A program made the translations under genes and the position numbers. From Mariaggregatimicrobium sp964498785 (GTDB lineage Bacteria > Zhuqueibacterota > Zhuqueibacteria > Thermofontimicrobiales > Thiofontviventaceae), in NCBI GenBank assembly GCA_964498785.1, contig CAZCJL010000129.1, positions 1 to 18,176 of the forward strand: a stretch of DNA of 18,176 bases, written 5' to 3'. The notes under the pieces were generated by a model. The model had not been told where the DNA came from. It ran no database searches and was given only the letters and a program-made list of their open reading frames with translations. Shown here one piece after another: positions 1-7,219 of this stretch (the stretch's first letter is position 1; the number at the start of each line of letters is the position of its first letter).

Positions 1-2082
1 CCGGCGCATGCGCCGGTAGCACATGGTCTGGTTGGTCTGGATGCTGGCGTCGGTCAGCAGCGTCCGGCCGTCGAAGGCCAGCCCGCCCTCCTCCGCCTGG
101 ACGTAGAACGCCTGCCCGACCGTGCAGTAGGCGCCGCCCTCGGCTCCCCGCATGGTCACCCGGTCGTCGGCGTCCAGCGTGACGAGGCCCGCACCCTCGC
201 TCGAGCCCGACCAGCCAGTGGGCGAGACCCCGCGCAGGGCGACGTGCCCGGCCCTGATCCCGACCATGTGCTCGGCCTTGATCACGACACCGCCGGACGT
301 CGCGGGGTTCGCGCCCGTGTCGTTGGTCGCGATGTGGTTGCCGCGGCTCTCGATCAGGACGCCGGCATGACCGTCGATCCCGCCGACCAGACTCGCTTGC
401 TGGCTGGCGATGGCCGTCAGCCGGCCCTCGTTCGCATGCAGGTCCAGGTGCCGGCCGGCCCGCTTGCACATGTCCCGGCCACTCATGTCCATGAGGTTCC
501 GGCCAGCGTAATTGATGATGTCGTGCTGGGCGCTGATGAAGACGTTGCCGCCGGACAGCATCACCTGGCTGCCGTGGGCGTCCTGCAAGACGATCGAACC
601 GTCCTCCGTGATCGAGATGATGGCCCGACCGAAGTAGTAGCGCTTGGCGCTCCCGTCGATCTTCAGCCCGAGCTTGATGGACTGCGGCATGCACTTCCAC
701 ATGTCCGGCGACTTCGACATCAGGAGCTCGCCCGGCGTCCGGCCACCGAACAGCTCGTTCGGCTCGTCGCCCTGGTCGAACCGGCAGAGGTTGGTGAAGC
801 CGCCCACCGCCTGCCACTGGATCAGGCGGTCGGCCAGGCCCCGGGCGTTCATCGCGAAGGCCAGGGGGTTGGGCTTGGCGTTGGAGTCGAAGCGGAAGGT
901 CGGGTTCTCCTCGCACGGCTCCTGCGGGTCGTCGTCCTCGCACTGCGGGGTCGGAGGATCAGCCGTCAGTTCGCAGCTGTCGCAGCCGCAGGTGCCAGCA
1001 GCCAGCGGAGGATCGTCCTCCTCCGTCTCCTCGCCCTCTTCCTCGTCCCGGATCCTCTGCTTCTCCTGGTCGATCCGGGTCTGGGCCTCGATCACGTCGA
1101 TCGGGACCGGGACGTCGAGCGTCTTCTGCAGGAGGATGGAGTTGGCCGCGGTCAGGGCCCAGCTGCCGTCTGCACCCCGATACTCGTGGATCAGGGCGAT
1201 GCGGGCCTTGCCCGTGTCGACGTCGAAATCGTCGTCCCCGTTGCCGTTGCCCTCCTCCGGCTCCTCGTCCTCTTCCTCCTCCGGCCTCGAGACCTGAACG
1301 CCCGACCCGTTCATGCCGTCGGGGTACGTCAGGAAGATCTGCTCGCCGGCCACCGCCTTGCCCACCGCCCGCAGGTACTGCGGCTGATACCCGACCAGCT
1401 GGTCGCCGGCCGTCAGGTAGCGGTAGAGGAGCTTGAGCGGCAGGTCCCCGGTCTCGACCTCCTGCGAGGTCTCCGAGAAGCTGATCATCTCGATTCGGCT
1501 GCCGATGATCCGGGTGACCTGGTCCTCGGTGTAGCAGTAGACTCCGGAGGCCGGCCCGCCCTTGATGAATGTCCGGAAGGCCTCGACGCCGACCGCGCCC
1601 CCGAACATGTTGGCCATGATCCAGTCGCCGTCGACCGCGTCCATCGGACCGCTGGTGAAGTTCCGGCCGGCCCGCGGAAAGTCGCTGTAGGTCTGGCCGG
1701 ACATCCGGGCGCCGTACTCGAAGCCCGCGACCTGCGGTTGGACCAGCAGGTTGCAGGGCGGCACGTACTCGCCGGCCTTGGCGTAGTCGTAGCGGGCCAC
1801 GATCACCGCGGGCGAGGTGTCGGAGAACGAGCAGGCGACGAGCACCCGCTCGCCGGGCAGCGGCCCGCCCGCCTCGAACGCCCCGAGCCGACCGCGGCCA
1901 TTGCCCAGGTACAGGGCCGACCGGCGGCCGCCCGTGTCCAGGGAGACCTCACAGAACTGGGCGGACTGGAAGCTGTTGAGGACGGTCCCCAGCGTCAAGT
2001 ACATCGGCTGATTGAACAGCCCGCCGAAGCCGTACCTGTTCGCAGCCCCGGCGTCCGAAGGTTGGATGCCGATGTAGCTCAC
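1..2082 (-). CDS. Baseplate spike/hub-like protein (gp5/VgrG-type), partial at left edge
   Basis: The open frame starts with GTG at 2082 and runs 694 codons without a stop to the window edge, so the C-terminus is missing. The start lies 7 bases after the tail-tube stop, and a GAGG site (in GAGTGAGG) is 5 bases before the GTG. Residues about 30-100 look like a phage spike OB-fold, with a GTVLNSF opening, PLPGERVLVACSFSD and AVIVARY strands. Residues about 475-690 are short repetitive beta segments (SQVMLSGGNVFISAQHD, GHAGVLIESRGN, GGVVIKAEHMVGI) of the kind that form the gp5/VgrG beta-prism needle. Two acidic stretches (about 268-286 and 339-357) and a Cys-rich segment (residues 365-390, CGCDSC plus two later Cys) separate these parts. 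In myophages this protein sits under the tube and pierces the envelope. The needle region is compositionally simple, so a different baseplate or fibre protein remains possible. Confidence 0.55.
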   Translation of the reverse strand, partial: MSYIGIQPSDAGAANRYGFGGLFNQPMYLTLGTVLNSFQSAQFCEVSLDTGGRRSALYLGNGRGRLGAFEAGGPLPGERVLVACSFSDTSPAVIVARYDYAKAGEYVPPCNLLVQPQVAGFEYGARMSGQTYSDFPRAGRNFTSGPMDAVDGDWIMANMFGGAVGVEAFRTFIKGGPASGVYCYTEDQVTRIIGSRIEMISFSETSQEVETGDLPLKLLYRYLTAGDQLVGYQPQYLRAVGKAVAGEQIFLTYPDGMNGSGVQVSRPEEEEDEEPEEGNGNGDDDFDVDTGKARIALIHEYRGADGSWALTAANSILLQKTLDVPVPIDVIEAQTRIDQEKQRIRDEEEGEETEEDDPPLAAGTCGCDSCELTADPPTPQCEDDDPQEPCEENPTFRFDSNAKPNPLAFAMNARGLADRLIQWQAVGGFTNLCRFDQGDEPNELFGGRTPGELLMSKSPDMWKCMPQSIKLGLKIDGSAKRYYFGRAIISITEDGSIVLQDAHGSQVMLSGGNVFISAQHDIINYAGRNLMDMSGRDMCKRAGRHLDLHANEGRLTAIASQQASLVGGIDGHAGVLIESRGNHIATNDTGANPATSGGVVIKAEHMVGIRAGHVALRGVSPTGWSGSSEGAGLVTLDADDRVTMRGAEGGAYCTVGQAFYVQAEEGGLAFDGRTLLTDASIQTNQTMCYRRMRR

Positions 2083-2089
2083 GACCGCC

Positions 2090-2548
2090 TCACTCGATGT
2101 CGTTGAACAGGTAGCTGACGCTGAAGATGATCAGGAAGTTGTTGGCATTGCCCTGGCCCTGGAGACCGTAGGCCAGCGCGTTCTTCAGGACGTAGCGGGC
2201 CGCACCGTCCTCCAGCTGCGGCTGGCCGGTGGAGCCGGCCTGGGTGTGGCAGAGGGTGGGGCCGGCGTCCAGGACGATGTCGTTGGCCTGGCACGTGCAG
2301 TCGAGCTTCGGCGCGCCCTGCGGCCCGACGACCTTGGCCAGGGTGATGTTGCCCTCGGACGGGCCCTCGACGTAGTAGAAGGCGGGCGACGCCAGGTCGT
2401 AGACCCGCGTCAGCTTCCGCTGGAACTGCAGCTGGAACTGCTGGACTAGGCCCCGGGTCGCATCGTCCCCGATACCGTCGATGGCGAAGTTCGTCCCCCG
2501 AATGATGCCCTCGAGGGTGCGCTGAACGCAGGTGTCGGCAGCGGCCAT
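2090..2548 (-). CDS. Tail tube protein, probable
   Basis: This 152-aa protein has the size of myovirus tail tube subunits and follows directly after the sheath gene, the usual order. Such proteins stack as hexameric rings to form the inner tube through which DNA passes. The fold cannot be proved by eye, but there are alternating beta segments (QFQLQFQRKLTRVYDL, FYYVEGPSEGNITLAKVVGP) and a hydrophobic C-terminal strand (FLIIFSVSYLFNDIE), compatible with the tube/gp19-like beta-barrel. Four Cys (positions 7, 84, 86, 100) are unusual for this class. The ATG at 2548 has a strong GAGGAG site 7 bases upstream, and the sheath stop is 11 bases before the start. The assignment rests mainly on size, position and strand pattern. 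Confidence 0.65.
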   Translation of the reverse strand: MAAADTCVQRTLEGIIRGTNFAIDGIGDDATRGLVQQFQLQFQRKLTRVYDLASPAFYYVEGPSEGNITLAKVVGPQGAPKLDCTCQANDIVLDAGPTLCHTQAGSTGQPQLEDGAARYVLKNALAYGLQGQGNANNFLIIFSVSYLFNDIE

Positions 2549-2559
2549 GAATCAGCTCC

Positions 2560-4578
2560 TCAGACGGCGGTCTCGACAGTGACCTCGCCCTCGACCGTCA
2601 CCCGCTGAGCGGTGGCGGCCAGAACGGCGGAGTACGGGAGGGTGACCTCGTCGGCGTTGGTCGTCGACTGGACGGCGAGGCCGACCGAGCCGCTGACGAT
2701 CACGCTGCCGAAGGGCAGGATTCGGGAGTCGGTCCGCAGCCGTTTCTCCATGGCACTCGACGCCTGGGTGCTGAGCGCGCCCAGGTTGTTGAGCGTCACC
2801 TTGTTCCGGCCCTCGAACGAGCAGACGAAGTCCTTGAAGAAGCGGTCCACGGCGTCGGAGTTCGCCGCCATCCCCTCGTGGGAGTCGATGATCTCGCCGC
2901 CCTGGTCCGTGGTGTTGGTGAACGCGACGACCGCGTCGTCCGGGGAGCTGATCGACGCCTCGTAGACGAAGCACCCGCCCTCCGCCAGGTTCTCGAGCTC
3001 GGCCAGGTACTCGAAGGCGCAGGACGGCACCTCCCACCCGCTCTCCAGGACCACGCCCTTCAGCGCCTGCTGGGGCACGGTGTACCCGCGGAGGCCGGCG
3101 GTGGCCGCGCACAGGTGGTAGACGTCGACCTGCTGGTCCAGCCACGTGGGGTCCGGCGGGAAGACGACGGACACCGCCCGGTTGTCGAAGGCCGCGGCCC
3201 GGCCGTAGTAGTCGGACGCCTGCTCGGCCACCGTCAGGATGTGGTCGACCGACGTCAGGCTGAAGACGCCCGGGCCGCCGGCGACGGCCGTGGTGATGGT
3301 GATCAGCTGGTTGGAGAGGACGCTGGCGATGACGTAGGTCGTGCCACCGAGGACGATGGTGTCACTGGCCACGGCGCCGGCGAACGGCGAGCCGGAGACC
3401 GCGGTGACCGTCCGCTGCTCGCCGGACGTCTGGCTGTCATCGACGTTGCAGTTCAGGGCGCCGGTGAACAGGTTGCTCGAGGTGGCCAGGCTCAGGCCGA
3501 TGAACATGCGGCTGGCGTAGCCGGCAGCCACCCGGGCGTTGATCATGGTCTCGCAGAGGCCGGTGACCGCGGTGCTGGTGGAGAGCGGGGCGACGGAGTA
3601 CCAGTCGTAGCGGTACTGGGCGCGGCCCAGGGCGTCCGTCCAGCCCTGCGTGGTGTCGGCGTCCAGGGCCAGGGCGATGACCGAGGGCACGGTGGTCTCC
3701 GGGCTGACCAGCGGGGCCAGGGCCCGGGCGACCGCGAAGCCCAGGCCGGACTCCGGGTACTCCCACCCGACGAAGTACGTGTCGAGCTGGCTGGGCGACG
3801 TGATCTCGAGGAAGCCCGTGGCGTTGGTCGTGCGGAAGGCGCCGTAGGAGGTGTAGGCCTCCGAGTAGTCGGCGCCGGCGTAGGTCTGGCCGGCGATCAC
3901 CGGGTAGGCGCTGCCCGTGCGGACGGTGGCCCAGGTGATGGCCGGGTCCAGGGTGATGGTCGTGGCGGTAGGCGTGTAGTCGGCGCTGTCGACCGGGATG
4001 TTCGGCGCGATCTCGGCGAAGATCAGGTTGAAATTGGCGCCGACGGCCGCCGGGATGCTGTCCGCCAGCTGGATGACGTTGAACGGGGTGGCGCCGCCCG
4101 TGTCGCTGAAGGCGGCGATCGTCGTCTCGAGGGTGTTGCCGCTGCCGTCGTCCAGCTTGATGTAGTCGCCGACGGCCGCCGCCACCGGCAGGGTGGTGGT
4201 CAGGCCGGTGAAGATCGTGTTGCCGGAGTCGTGGATGATCTCGGTGGTCGAGCTGCCGTTGCGGGCACCCTGGGAGGCGGTGGGCGGGGTCGCGGTGTCC
4301 GAGTAGTAGTTCACCAGGCCGTCGAGAATCACGACATCGACCGTTGTGGAATCCACCGTCTCGCTGGCCCCGAGGCCCGGCCAGGTCGCGGAGACGCCGG
4401 CCCCCTCGTCGTAGGCGCCGATCAGGCCCTGGCCGCCGTCCACATACTGGCGGTAGGCCAGGTCCCGGCCGACGATCAGGGTGCGAAGGTTGTCGGTGAC
4501 CGTACCATCGGTCCCGGTCTCGAGCGTCCGGAAGTTCTCGAGCAGGCTCTCGCGGGTCACGGGGTCGCAGACCGCCAT
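2560..4578 (-). CDS. Contractile tail sheath protein
   Basis: This 672-aa protein would form the contractile outer sheath around the tail tube. The C-terminal third carries the sheath signature: VDVYHLCAATAGLRGYTVP followed by a GV..ESGWEVP segment (the 'LAAxxAGlrs.xPpxxpLt' region of the family), then LAEGGCFVYEA and an ILPFGSVIVSGSV segment near the end. The middle contains WTDALGRAQYRYDWYSVAPL, which matches the 'YxVvPLT' core of sheath proteins. The long Thr/Ser/Ala-rich parts (about residues 80-200 and 375-470) look like inserted surface domains, typical of larger sheaths. The ATG at 4578 has AGGAGG 7 bases upstream, and the preceding gene stops one base before it, so the two are probably translationally coupled. 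This is the firmest structural call in the window. Confidence 0.85.
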   Translation of the reverse strand: MAVCDPVTRESLLENFRTLETGTDGTVTDNLRTLIVGRDLAYRQYVDGGQGLIGAYDEGAGVSATWPGLGASETVDSTTVDVVILDGLVNYYSDTATPPTASQGARNGSSTTEIIHDSGNTIFTGLTTTLPVAAAVGDYIKLDDGSGNTLETTIAAFSDTGGATPFNVIQLADSIPAAVGANFNLIFAEIAPNIPVDSADYTPTATTITLDPAITWATVRTGSAYPVIAGQTYAGADYSEAYTSYGAFRTTNATGFLEITSPSQLDTYFVGWEYPESGLGFAVARALAPLVSPETTVPSVIALALDADTTQGWTDALGRAQYRYDWYSVAPLSTSTAVTGLCETMINARVAAGYASRMFIGLSLATSSNLFTGALNCNVDDSQTSGEQRTVTAVSGSPFAGAVASDTIVLGGTTYVIASVLSNQLITITTAVAGGPGVFSLTSVDHILTVAEQASDYYGRAAAFDNRAVSVVFPPDPTWLDQQVDVYHLCAATAGLRGYTVPQQALKGVVLESGWEVPSCAFEYLAELENLAEGGCFVYEASISSPDDAVVAFTNTTDQGGEIIDSHEGMAANSDAVDRFFKDFVCSFEGRNKVTLNNLGALSTQASSAMEKRLRTDSRILPFGSVIVSGSVGLAVQSTTNADEVTLPYSAVLAATAQRVTVEGEVTVETAV

Positions 4579-4579
4579 T

Positions 4580-5428
4580 TCAGGTCCTCCTGTCGAGGGT
4601 CACGGTCGGGGCCGTGCGGCCCCTGGCCAATGTTGGAGCACGGTACTCGATAGTCCAGCTGTAGACGTAGACGTAGACCAGGTCGATGGCTATGCCGAAG
4701 AGCTGACCGACGCCCTCCAGGTTCTTGAGCTCGCCGATCTGGCCGACCACGAAGTCGTGGAACGGGATGTCGTCGGTGTAGGCGACGGCCCCCACCCGGC
4801 TGAACAGGTCCCAGACCTCGATCGCCAACTGCTCGGTCAGGCCGTCGGCGTTGTCCGCGACGATGATCTTGTGCGTGCCCTGCACGAGCTTCGAGAACCG
4901 GCGCTCGCCAGCCTCCCGGTCCATGTACTGGCCCTGGTCGCCCATCACCACGCGCTGCGGCTGCTGCTGGCCGCGGCGGACGATGATCGACGGGGCGAAG
5001 TCCGCGGTCAGGGTGTTGATGTCCGACCACATGTTGATGCCGATCTGGGTCTTGGTCGGGTCCTCGTCGTAGATGTAGGTCTGCAGGCCCGGCTGCTGGA
5101 TGCAGTCGGGGTTCGAGAAGTGGTTCTTCAGGACGGCCAGCATGAACCAGTCCAGGGACAGGTTGTCGAAGCCCCGCGGGCAGACACGGGACAGGTCCCG
5201 CCAATCGTACTTCTCGAGCTTCTCCTGCTGGTCGGTGCCCGGATCGGTGGTCGGCGGGTCGCAGGGGCCGGTCTCCGGCAGCTCGGTCTGCTCGCCGTAG
5301 CCGTCGGTGCACGGGTTCTTGTCTGCCGGGTGCTGGCCGGTGAACGGGTTGTCCGCGTCGAGCTTCGGGGCTCGGCGACGGGGGCGGACCCGGAGGTCCT
5401 GCTCGTTACCGTCGTTCCGCTTGGGCAT
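4580..5428 (-). CDS. Probable tail terminator / tail completion protein
   Basis: The gene encodes 282 aa immediately upstream of the sheath (TGA-A-ATG junction), the usual place for the protein that caps the finished tail and joins it to the neck. The first 75 residues are polar, basic then Pro/Thr-rich, and probably disordered. From about residue 75 there is a compact domain: a helix (DWFMLAVLKNHF), a segment with APSIIVRRGQQQ, a strand after GTHKIIVAD, a long helix (LTEQLAIEVWDLFSRVG) and a final strongly hydrophobic strand (GIAIDLVYVYVYSW). That alternation is what tail-terminator-type proteins show. The evidence is order and secondary-structure pattern, with no diagnostic motif. The start at 5428 follows the upstream stop by 3 bases. 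Confidence 0.5.
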   Translation of the reverse strand: MPKRNDGNEQDLRVRPRRRAPKLDADNPFTGQHPADKNPCTDGYGEQTELPETGPCDPPTTDPGTDQQEKLEKYDWRDLSRVCPRGFDNLSLDWFMLAVLKNHFSNPDCIQQPGLQTYIYDEDPTKTQIGINMWSDINTLTADFAPSIIVRRGQQQPQRVVMGDQGQYMDREAGERRFSKLVQGTHKIIVADNADGLTEQLAIEVWDLFSRVGAVAYTDDIPFHDFVVGQIGELKNLEGVGQLFGIAIDLVYVYVYSWTIEYRAPTLARGRTAPTVTLDRRT

Positions 5429-5431
5429 GTC

Positions 5432-6340
5432 CTATTCTCTCTGCTGGGCGGCCACCCGCAGCTCCTCCTGGATGTGGGCCGTCACCAGGCGGTTCTTGCC
5501 GTAGGTGGTCTGGCAGGGGACGGGGAAGCCGTAGACCGGCTCGGACCGGGACCGCTCCTCCATCCGGATCGAGAGGATGAGGTCGATGCCCCGGTGACGG
5601 GCGACGGCCGTGATGTCGCCGGTGATCGCGAAGCGCTGACCGGTGTGGCCGTGCACCCAGATGTCGTTGTGGGCGGGACGCGGGTAGGACAGGCAGCGGG
5701 CCGTCTCGATGACCTGGGTGTTCATGCCCTGGTTGTCGTCGAGCTTGATCAGGCGCTTGGCCGGATCGAGGGCCACCCAGTACTCCCAGGCGTCGTAATA
5801 GCCGCCCTCGATGCCCGTGCCGTAGCAGTCAGGGCAGTCGGGCCGCAGGACCTGGTTGGTGACCGGGTCCACGCAGCCCGTGCACGGGTCGCCGAAGACC
5901 CGGCGCTTGAGCAGCCAGCCCGGGGCGCCCGTCCGCTTGCGCAGGAGCATCGTCTCCTTGCGGATGATCTCCCGAGCGACCGAGTAGTCGTAGCGGTCCC
6001 AGTAGGTCCCGAGGCTCACCGGCTGGCTGGTGTGCGTGCCCTCGGCCGTCGTCATCACGACCCGGTAGAACACGATCAGGCCCTTCTGCGGGAAGAAGGG
6101 GTCGATGTCGTAGGCCCACGGCTGGTCGGTCGTCCGGCAGAGGTCGATCCAGTCGGCGTCGTCGTAGGAGACGCCGTATCCCCGCTGCAGGACGAAGACG
6201 TAGGGCCCGGCCTCCTCGAACGCCTCGTCCAGCGCCCACTCGACGAGCACCCGGTTGTCCACGATCAGGTTGAAGTAGGCGTCGACCGTGAGCCGCTTGA
6301 AGATCCGCGTCTCGCCCGGCCGCGGGTCGGCGGTCGTCAC
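5432..6340 (-). CDS. Neck/head-closure-like protein with zinc-knuckle (CxxC...CxxC)
   Basis: I chose the GTG at 6340 because it overlaps the upstream TGA as GTGA and has GGGGGA 7 bases before it; an earlier in-frame GTG at 6355 has no such site. This gives 302 aa. The N-terminal 100 residues alternate beta strands (YVFVLQRG, GLIVFYRVVM) like an Fn3/Ig-type domain. A helical, basic linker (REIIRKETMLLRKR) leads to CTGC and, 12 residues later, CPDC followed by YGTG (Cys at about 153, 156, 169, 172), resembling a DnaJ-type zinc knuckle. The last third (DIWVHGHTGQRFAITGDI, then RHRGIDLILSIRM) resembles small beta-barrel head-closure proteins. Its place between an adaptor-like gene and the tail terminator supports a neck role. 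Function is inferred from context. Confidence 0.5.
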   Translation of the reverse strand: MTTADPRPGETRIFKRLTVDAYFNLIVDNRVLVEWALDEAFEEAGPYVFVLQRGYGVSYDDADWIDLCRTTDQPWAYDIDPFFPQKGLIVFYRVVMTTAEGTHTSQPVSLGTYWDRYDYSVAREIIRKETMLLRKRTGAPGWLLKRRVFGDPCTGCVDPVTNQVLRPDCPDCYGTGIEGGYYDAWEYWVALDPAKRLIKLDDNQGMNTQVIETARCLSYPRPAHNDIWVHGHTGQRFAITGDITAVARHRGIDLILSIRMEERSRSEPVYGFPVPCQTTYGKNRLVTAHIQEELRVAAQQRE

Positions 6341-7218
6341 AATCCGGTCCCCCACGCCCGGTTCATGTTCATCCGGGCCTTCTCACGGCGCATCCACAGG
6401 TCGAACTCCTGCATCTTCAGCTGCGCCGCCTGCATGTAGGCCTGGGCCTTGTCCTGGTCACGGATCGCCACGCCGCCGGCCTGATAGGCCAGCGAGTTCT
6501 TCCGGTAGCGCTCGGCGCTCGACATCAGCAGCAGGCTGCAGGCGCCGATCGTCCAGTGGTAGCGGTACGGGAAGTTCATCGGGGTGTAGCAGGCGACGGG
6601 CGGCGGGGTCTCGTTCCACTTCTGCACGATCCGCCGCATGGCGTAGACGATGTCCAGGTCCTGGAACTCGACATCATCCAGCAGGTTGCTGAACGGCGCC
6701 CCGTCCGACTGGCTGGCCACGTCCAGCAGCGCCAGCCGGATCTCAGGGATGGTCAGGGGCCCGCTGCCCGTCAGCAGCTCGAGGGTCGGGGGTTGGATCT
6801 GCAGGAGAACGGGCCAGGTGTCGACCCGGGTCGGGCCCGGGACCTCGCGCTCGATCCAGGCCTCGAAGATGCCCGCGGGATTCGTCTGGTCCTCCTCCAG
6901 CAGGAAGCTGCAGAAGCCGCGATGCGTGCTCTGGTCCAGGATCTCGCCCTGGACGTTGAGGTTGTAAGTGCCGTGGAGCGAGGACCTGGGGCTCGAGCGC
7001 AGCCACAGGGCGACGTTCGCGCCGGTCGCGCTCTTGCTCGGGGTCCAGTCGGGGCTGCAGGCCGGCGGGTTCTCGACCTCCGCATCCAGCTTCACGGGCT
7101 TCCCGCTGTCGTCCGTCAGCTTGAAGACCACCTGCTTCCGCGCCCGGTGCGTGACGACGACCGTCTTCACCTGCGCCGGCTCGTAGCCCTGGCTGACCTC
7201 AATCGGTGCGATCGGCAT
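6337..7218 (-). CDS. Head-to-tail adaptor-like structural protein, function uncertain
   Basis: The ATG at 7218 (293 aa) has GGAGG 7 bases upstream and lies one base after the stop of the 1234-aa gene. A longer frame to 7350 exists, but it would overlap the upstream gene by over 130 bases and reads as nonsense. Residues 1-160 look like a beta-sandwich (KTVVVTHRARKQVVFKLTDD, HGTYNLNVQGEILDQS, then GIFEAWIEREV), perhaps BppU- or Ig-like. Residues 160-293 are mainly helical (DIVYAMRRIVQKWNE, then SLLLMSSAERYRKNSLAYQA and QAYMQAAQLKMQEFDLWMRR) and resemble helical connector proteins that dock under a portal. The two-part design and its place before the neck and terminator genes suggest a connector with an exposed domain. 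I do not recognise a named family. Confidence 0.45.
   Translation of the reverse strand: MPIAPIEVSQGYEPAQVKTVVVTHRARKQVVFKLTDDSGKPVKLDAEVENPPACSPDWTPSKSATGANVALWLRSSPRSSLHGTYNLNVQGEILDQSTHRGFCSFLLEEDQTNPAGIFEAWIEREVPGPTRVDTWPVLLQIQPPTLELLTGSGPLTIPEIRLALLDVASQSDGAPFSNLLDDVEFQDLDIVYAMRRIVQKWNETPPPVACYTPMNFPYRYHWTIGACSLLLMSSAERYRKNSLAYQAGGVAIRDQDKAQAYMQAAQLKMQEFDLWMRREKARMNMNRAWGTGL
6348..6353 (-). promoter_or_regulatory. Ribosome binding site deciding the 6340 GTG start
   Basis: The minus strand reads GGGGGA, followed 7 bases later by GTG overlapping the upstream TGA (GTGA). This spacing favours the 6340 start over the in-frame GTG at 6355, which has no comparable purine run before it. Confidence 0.45.
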
Positions 7219-7219
7219 C

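Noticed and set aside
244..2106. 620-codon plus-strand open frame
   Set aside because: It is antisense to the spike gene. Its composition (Val, Asp, Arg, Gly, Ala runs) is typical of third-position GC shadows, with no recognisable domain or ribosome site.
2878..4653. 591-codon plus-strand open frame
   Set aside because: Shadow of the tail sheath gene, which has clear family motifs on the opposite strand.
2082..5428. Extracellular contractile injection system or R-type pyocin-like particle instead of a phage tail
   Set aside because: Neck/terminator-like genes and a DNA methyltransferase nearby fit a phage better, and no eCIS AAA+ ATPase or toxin payload is visible. It cannot be fully excluded without the flanks.
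4481..6439. 652-codon plus-strand open frame
   Set aside because: Runs antisense across the terminator and neck genes and ignores their boundaries; low-complexity translation.
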